Shown: positions 60,296 to 64,000 of the stretch, one piece after another
How positions within the stretch are numbered: the stretch's first letter is position 1
Layout: every line of letters begins with the position of its first letter
Source: Mercurialis annua
Taxonomy: Eukaryota; Streptophyta; Magnoliopsida; Malpighiales; Euphorbiaceae
Reading direction: 5' to 3'
Assembly (NCBI RefSeq): GCF_937616625.2
Contig: NC_065570.1
Span: forward strand, 37,765,665 to 37,829,664
Length of the DNA: 64,000 nt
Made by a program: the position numbers and the translations under genes
The notes under the pieces: model-generated
Told to the model about the DNA's origin: nothing
The model's input: the letters and a program-made list of their open reading frames with translations, nothing else
The model's database searches: none

Positions 60296-62460
60296 TCGCG
60301 TCTCAAGTGTCTTTGACGCGTTGTTCCGATTACCTATGCATGGTTAGGTTATATTACGCAAAAGATGTGTTACAAGTGACGCTAGATTAGTAGTTCGCGT
60401 CACAAGTCTTTTTAATGCATCGTTCCGATTACCTAAGCATGGTTAGGTTATATTACGCAAAGTGTGCGTGAAAAGTGATGCTAGATTAGTAAGTCGCAAG
60501 TCTCTTTAACGCGTCGTTCCGATTACCTTAGAATGGTTAGGTCATACTACACAAAGTTTGCGTAAAAAGTGACGCTAGATTAGTATGTCGCGTCTCAAGT
60601 CTCTTTAACGCGTCGTTTTTATTACCATGCGAATGTCGCGTCACAATTCTCTCTAACGCGCCGTTCCGATTAGCTAAGCATAATTAGGTTATATTACGCA
60701 AAGTGTGCGTTCAAAATGATAATAGATTAGTATGTCGCGTCTCAAGTCTATTTAACGCGTCGTTCCGATTACCATGGTTAGGTTGTATTATGCAAAGTGT
60801 GCGTAAAAAGTGACGCTAGATTAGTATGGCACGTCTCATTCTTTTTAACGCGTCGTTTTGATTACCATGCTTATGTCGCGTCACAGGTCTCTCTAACGGC
60901 GTCGTTCCGACTACATAAGCATGGTTAGGTTATATAAGGCAAAGGGTGCGTGAAAAGTGATGCTAGATTAGTATCTCGCGTCTCAATTCTCTTTAACATG
61001 TTGTTTCGATTACCTAAGCATGGTTAGGTTATATTACGCAAAGAGTGCGTGAAAAGTGACGGTAGATTAGTATGTCGCATCTCAAGTCTGTTTAACGCGT
61101 CGTTCTGATTACCTAAGCATGGTTAGGTTATATTACACAAAGTGTGCGCAAAACGTTATGCTAGATAAGTATGTCGCGTCACAAGTCTCTTTAACCCGTC
61201 GTTCCGATTACCTAAGCATGGTTAGATAATATTACTCAAAGAATGCGTGAAACGTGACACTAGATTAGTATGTCGGGTTTCAAGTCTCTTTAACGCGTCG
61301 TTCCGATTACCCAAGAATTGTTAGGTTATATTACGCAAAGTGTGCGAGAAACGTAATGCTAGATTGGTATGTTGCGTCTCATCGCGTCTCAAGTCTCCTT
61401 AATGCGTCATTCCGATTAGTATGGCACGTCTCATTCTTTTTAATGCGTCGTTCCGATAACCTAAGCAAGGTTAGGTTTTATTACGCAAAGTGTGCGTGAA
61501 AAGTGACGCTAGATTAGTATGTCATGTCGTAACTCTCTTTAATGCGTCGTTCGGATTACCTAAGCATGGTTAGGTTATTTTACGCAAAGTATGCGTGAAA
61601 AGTGAAGCTAGATTAGTATGTCGGGTTTCAAGTCTCTTTAACGCGTCGTTCTGATTACACAAGAATTGTTAGGTTATATTACGCAAAGTGTGCGAGAAAA
61701 GTAACGCTAGATTGGTATGTTGTGTCTCATCGCGTCTCAAGTCTCCTTAATGCGTCGTTCCGATTACCTAAGTATGGTTAGGATATATTACACAAAGTGC
61801 GCGTTATAAGTGACGCTAGATTACCATCAAAAAAAAGTGCGCTAGATTATATTACGCAAAATATGCGTTAAAAGTGACGCTAGGTTATTATGTCGCGTCA
61901 CAAGATTCTTTAACGCGACGTTCCAATCACCTAGGCATGGTTAGGTTATATAACGCAAAGTGTGCATTTTACAGTGACACTAGATTAGTAGTATGTCGCG
62001 TCACAAGTCTCTTTAACGCGTCGCTCTGATTGCCTAAGCGTGGTTAGATTATAATACGCAAAGTGTGCATGAAAAGTGATGCTAGATTAGTAGTATGTCG
62101 CGTCTCAAGTCTCTTTAACGCGTCGTTCCTATTAGGCATGGTTAGGTTATATGACGCAAAGTGTTTGTTAAAAGTGATGCTAGATTAGTATATCGCGTCA
62201 CAAGTCTTTTTAACGCGTCGTTCTGACCTAACAATGGTTAGCTTATATTACGTAAAGTGTGCGTGAACTGTGACGCTGTATAAGTATGTTGCGTCACAAG
62301 TCATGTTAACACGTCATTCCGATTACCTAAGCATGGCTTGGTTATATTAGGGAAAGTGTGCGTTATAGATTAGTATGTCGCGTCTCAAGTCTCTTTAATG
62401 TATCGTTCCGATAACCTAAGTATGGTTAGGTAATATAACGGTAAGTGTGTGTTAAAAGTG
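60296..62460 (+). repeat. ~2.17-kb tandem duplication, copy 1
   Basis: TCTCAAGTGTCTTTGACGCG at 60301 recurs at 62466 (shift 2165 bp). After a 348-bp block present only in this copy (61419-61766), the shift falls to about 1823 bp. Small indels (a 5-bp GCGTC near 60495, A8 versus A9) account for the remainder. Confidence 0.92.
61419..61766 (+). repeat. 348-bp block only in copy 1 of the duplication
   Basis: Copy 2 passes straight from CATTCCGATTA to CCTAAGTATGG, whereas copy 1 has 348 bp between. Its first part (61440-61658) matches 6091-6309 with about six differences. Its last part repeats the sequence just before the block (GGGTTTCAAG ... CATCGCGTCTCAAG). Confidence 0.88.
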
Positions 62461-64000
62461 TCGCGTCTCAAGTGTCTTTGACGCGTTGTTCCGATTACCT
62501 AAGCATGGTTAGGTTATATTCCACAAAAGATGTGTTACAAGTGACGCTAGATTAGTAGTTCGCGTCACAAGTCTTTTTAATGCATCGTTCCGATTACCTA
62601 AGCATGGTTAGGTTATATTACGCAAAGTGTGCGTGAAAAGTGATGCTAGATTAGTAAGTCGCGTCGCAAGTCTCTTTAACGCGTCGTTCCGATTACCTTA
62701 GAATGGTTTGGTCATACTACACAAAGTTTGCGTAAAAGGTGATGCTAGATTAGTTTGTCGCGTCTCAAGTCTCTTTAACGCGTCGTTTTTATTACCATTC
62801 GAATGTCGCGTCACAATTCTCTCTAACGCGTCGTTCGGATTACCTAAGCATAATTAGGTTATATTACGCAAAGTGTGCGTTCAAAATGATAATAGATTAG
62901 TATGTCGCGTCTCAAGTCTATTTAACGCGTCGTTCCGATTACCATGGTTAGGTTGTATTATGCAAAGTGTGCGTAAAAAGTGACGCTAGATTAGTATGGC
63001 ACGTCTCATTCTTTTTAACGCGTCGTTTTGATTACCATGCTTATGTCGCGTCACAAGTCTCTCTAACGGCGTCGTTCCGACTACATAAGCATGGTTAGGT
63101 TATATAAGGCAAAGGGTGCGTGAAAAGTGATGCTAGATTAGTATCTCGCGTCTCAATTCTCTTTAACATGTTGTTTCGATTACCTAAGCATGGTTAGGTT
63201 ATATTACGCAAAGAGTGCGTGAAAAGTGACGGTAGATTAGTATGTCGCATCTCAAGTCTGTTTAACGCGTCGTTCTGATTACCTAAGCATGGTTAGGTTA
63301 TATTACACAAAGTGTGCGCAAAACGTTATGCTAGATAAGTATGTCGCGTCACAAGTCTCTTTAACCCGTCGTTCCGATTACCTAAGCATGGTTAGATAAT
63401 ATTACTCAAAGAGTGCGTGAAACGTGACACTAGATTAGTATGTCGGGTTTCAAGTCTCTTTAACGCGTCGTTCCGATTACCCAAGAATTGTTAGGTTATA
63501 TTACGCAAAGTGTGCGAGAAAAGTAACGCTAGATTGGTATGTTGCGTCTCATCGCGTCTCAAGTCTCCTTAATGCGTCATTCCGATTACCTAAGTATGGT
63601 TAGGATATATTACACAAAGTGCGCGTTATAAGTGACGCTAGACTACCATCAAAAAAAAAGTGCGCTAGATTATATTACGCAAAATATGCGTTAAAAGTGA
63701 CGCTAGGTTATTATGTCGCGTCACAAGATTCTTTAACGCGACGTTCCAATCACCTAGGCATGGTTAGGTTATATAATGCAAAGTGTGCATTTTACAGTGA
63801 CGCTAGATTAGTAGTATGTCGCGTCACAAGTCTCTTTAATGCGTCGCTCTGATTGCCTAAGCGTGGTTAGATTATATTACGCAAAGTGTGCATGAAAAGT
63901 GATGCTAGATTAGCAGTATGTCGCGTCTCAAGTCTCTTTAACGCGTCGTTCCTATTAGGCATGGTTAGGTTATATGACGCAAAGTGTTTGTTAAAAGTGA
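62461..64000 (+). repeat. ~2.17-kb tandem duplication, copy 2 (runs off window)
   Basis: Nearly identical to 60296-62104 without the 348-bp block; it still matches at the last base of the window (CCTATTAGGCATGG at 63952 versus ~62126). Confidence 0.92.

Larger units (their letters stand above)
59849..64000 (+). repeat. 99-bp satellite array, forward, block 6 (reaches window end)
   Basis: Forward monomers, including a recent large duplication (60296-62460 and 62461 to at least 64000). Near 61828 and 63648 a short non-satellite motif CCATC plus A8/A9 is embedded, once in each copy. No gene is present. Confidence 0.95.

Noticed and set aside
5540..64000. CRISPR-like array because of regular repeats
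   Set aside because: Repeats are contiguous with no unique spacers, the unit is 99 bp, and the context is a plant retrotransposon-rich satellite.
5540..64000. Telomere-type repeats suggested by CCTAA and TTAGG
   Set aside because: These occur once per monomer as a dyad around GCATGG, not as tandem TTTAGGG or CCCTAAA.

Overview
The window looks like plant heterochromatin, most likely a centromeric, pericentromeric or subtelomeric satellite block. About 46 kb is one tandem repeat family with a basic period of 99 bp. The rest is transposable elements: three Ty1/copia relatives with ~2 kb LTRs and one foldback MITE. I see no host gene, rRNA, tRNA or CRISPR array. A plant source is inferred from three things: an Angela/Bare-1-like copia pol, a TGGTATCAGAGC primer-binding site, and a MITE with a 9-bp target duplication. 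The species cannot be told from this sequence.

Layout: 1-5539 is the 3' part of a plus-strand copia element (called C here): gag end, protease, integrase, RT, RNase H and 3' LTR. 5540-8708 is satellite in the forward orientation. At 8708/8709 the satellite flips to reverse and stays so until 32712, where it flips back. The reverse block is interrupted at 10924-23020 by a nest. An older, doubly truncated copia fragment (B) carries a complete minus-strand copia (A, 11070-19933) inside its LTR, with a perfect 5-bp target duplication ATGAT. After the nest come three copies of a 2471-bp higher-order repeat (23071-30479). Forward satellite runs from 32713 to the window end. It is interrupted by a 345-bp MITE (37551-37895, 9-bp duplication ATTATATAA), a 44-bp inverted piece (53817-53860) and a ~240-bp island of unknown origin (59609-59848). 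Recent segmental duplications inside it have offsets of 792, 2116 and ~2165 bp.

How the parts relate: the coding regions of all three copia copies are broken. A and B share the same lesions (RT motif YVDD changed to HVDN, and a stop after the RT LNG motif), yet A has two nearly identical LTRs and an intact target duplication. A therefore looks like a recent insertion of an already defective lineage moved in trans. A also keeps a long, strongly foldable leader with three stem-loops that share a loop sequence but have different stems, a candidate cis-acting RNA signal. The satellite shows 99-bp monomers, 147-bp composite units (99+48), dimeric subfamilies and kilobase-scale higher-order repeats, in two large orientation domains with foldback junctions.
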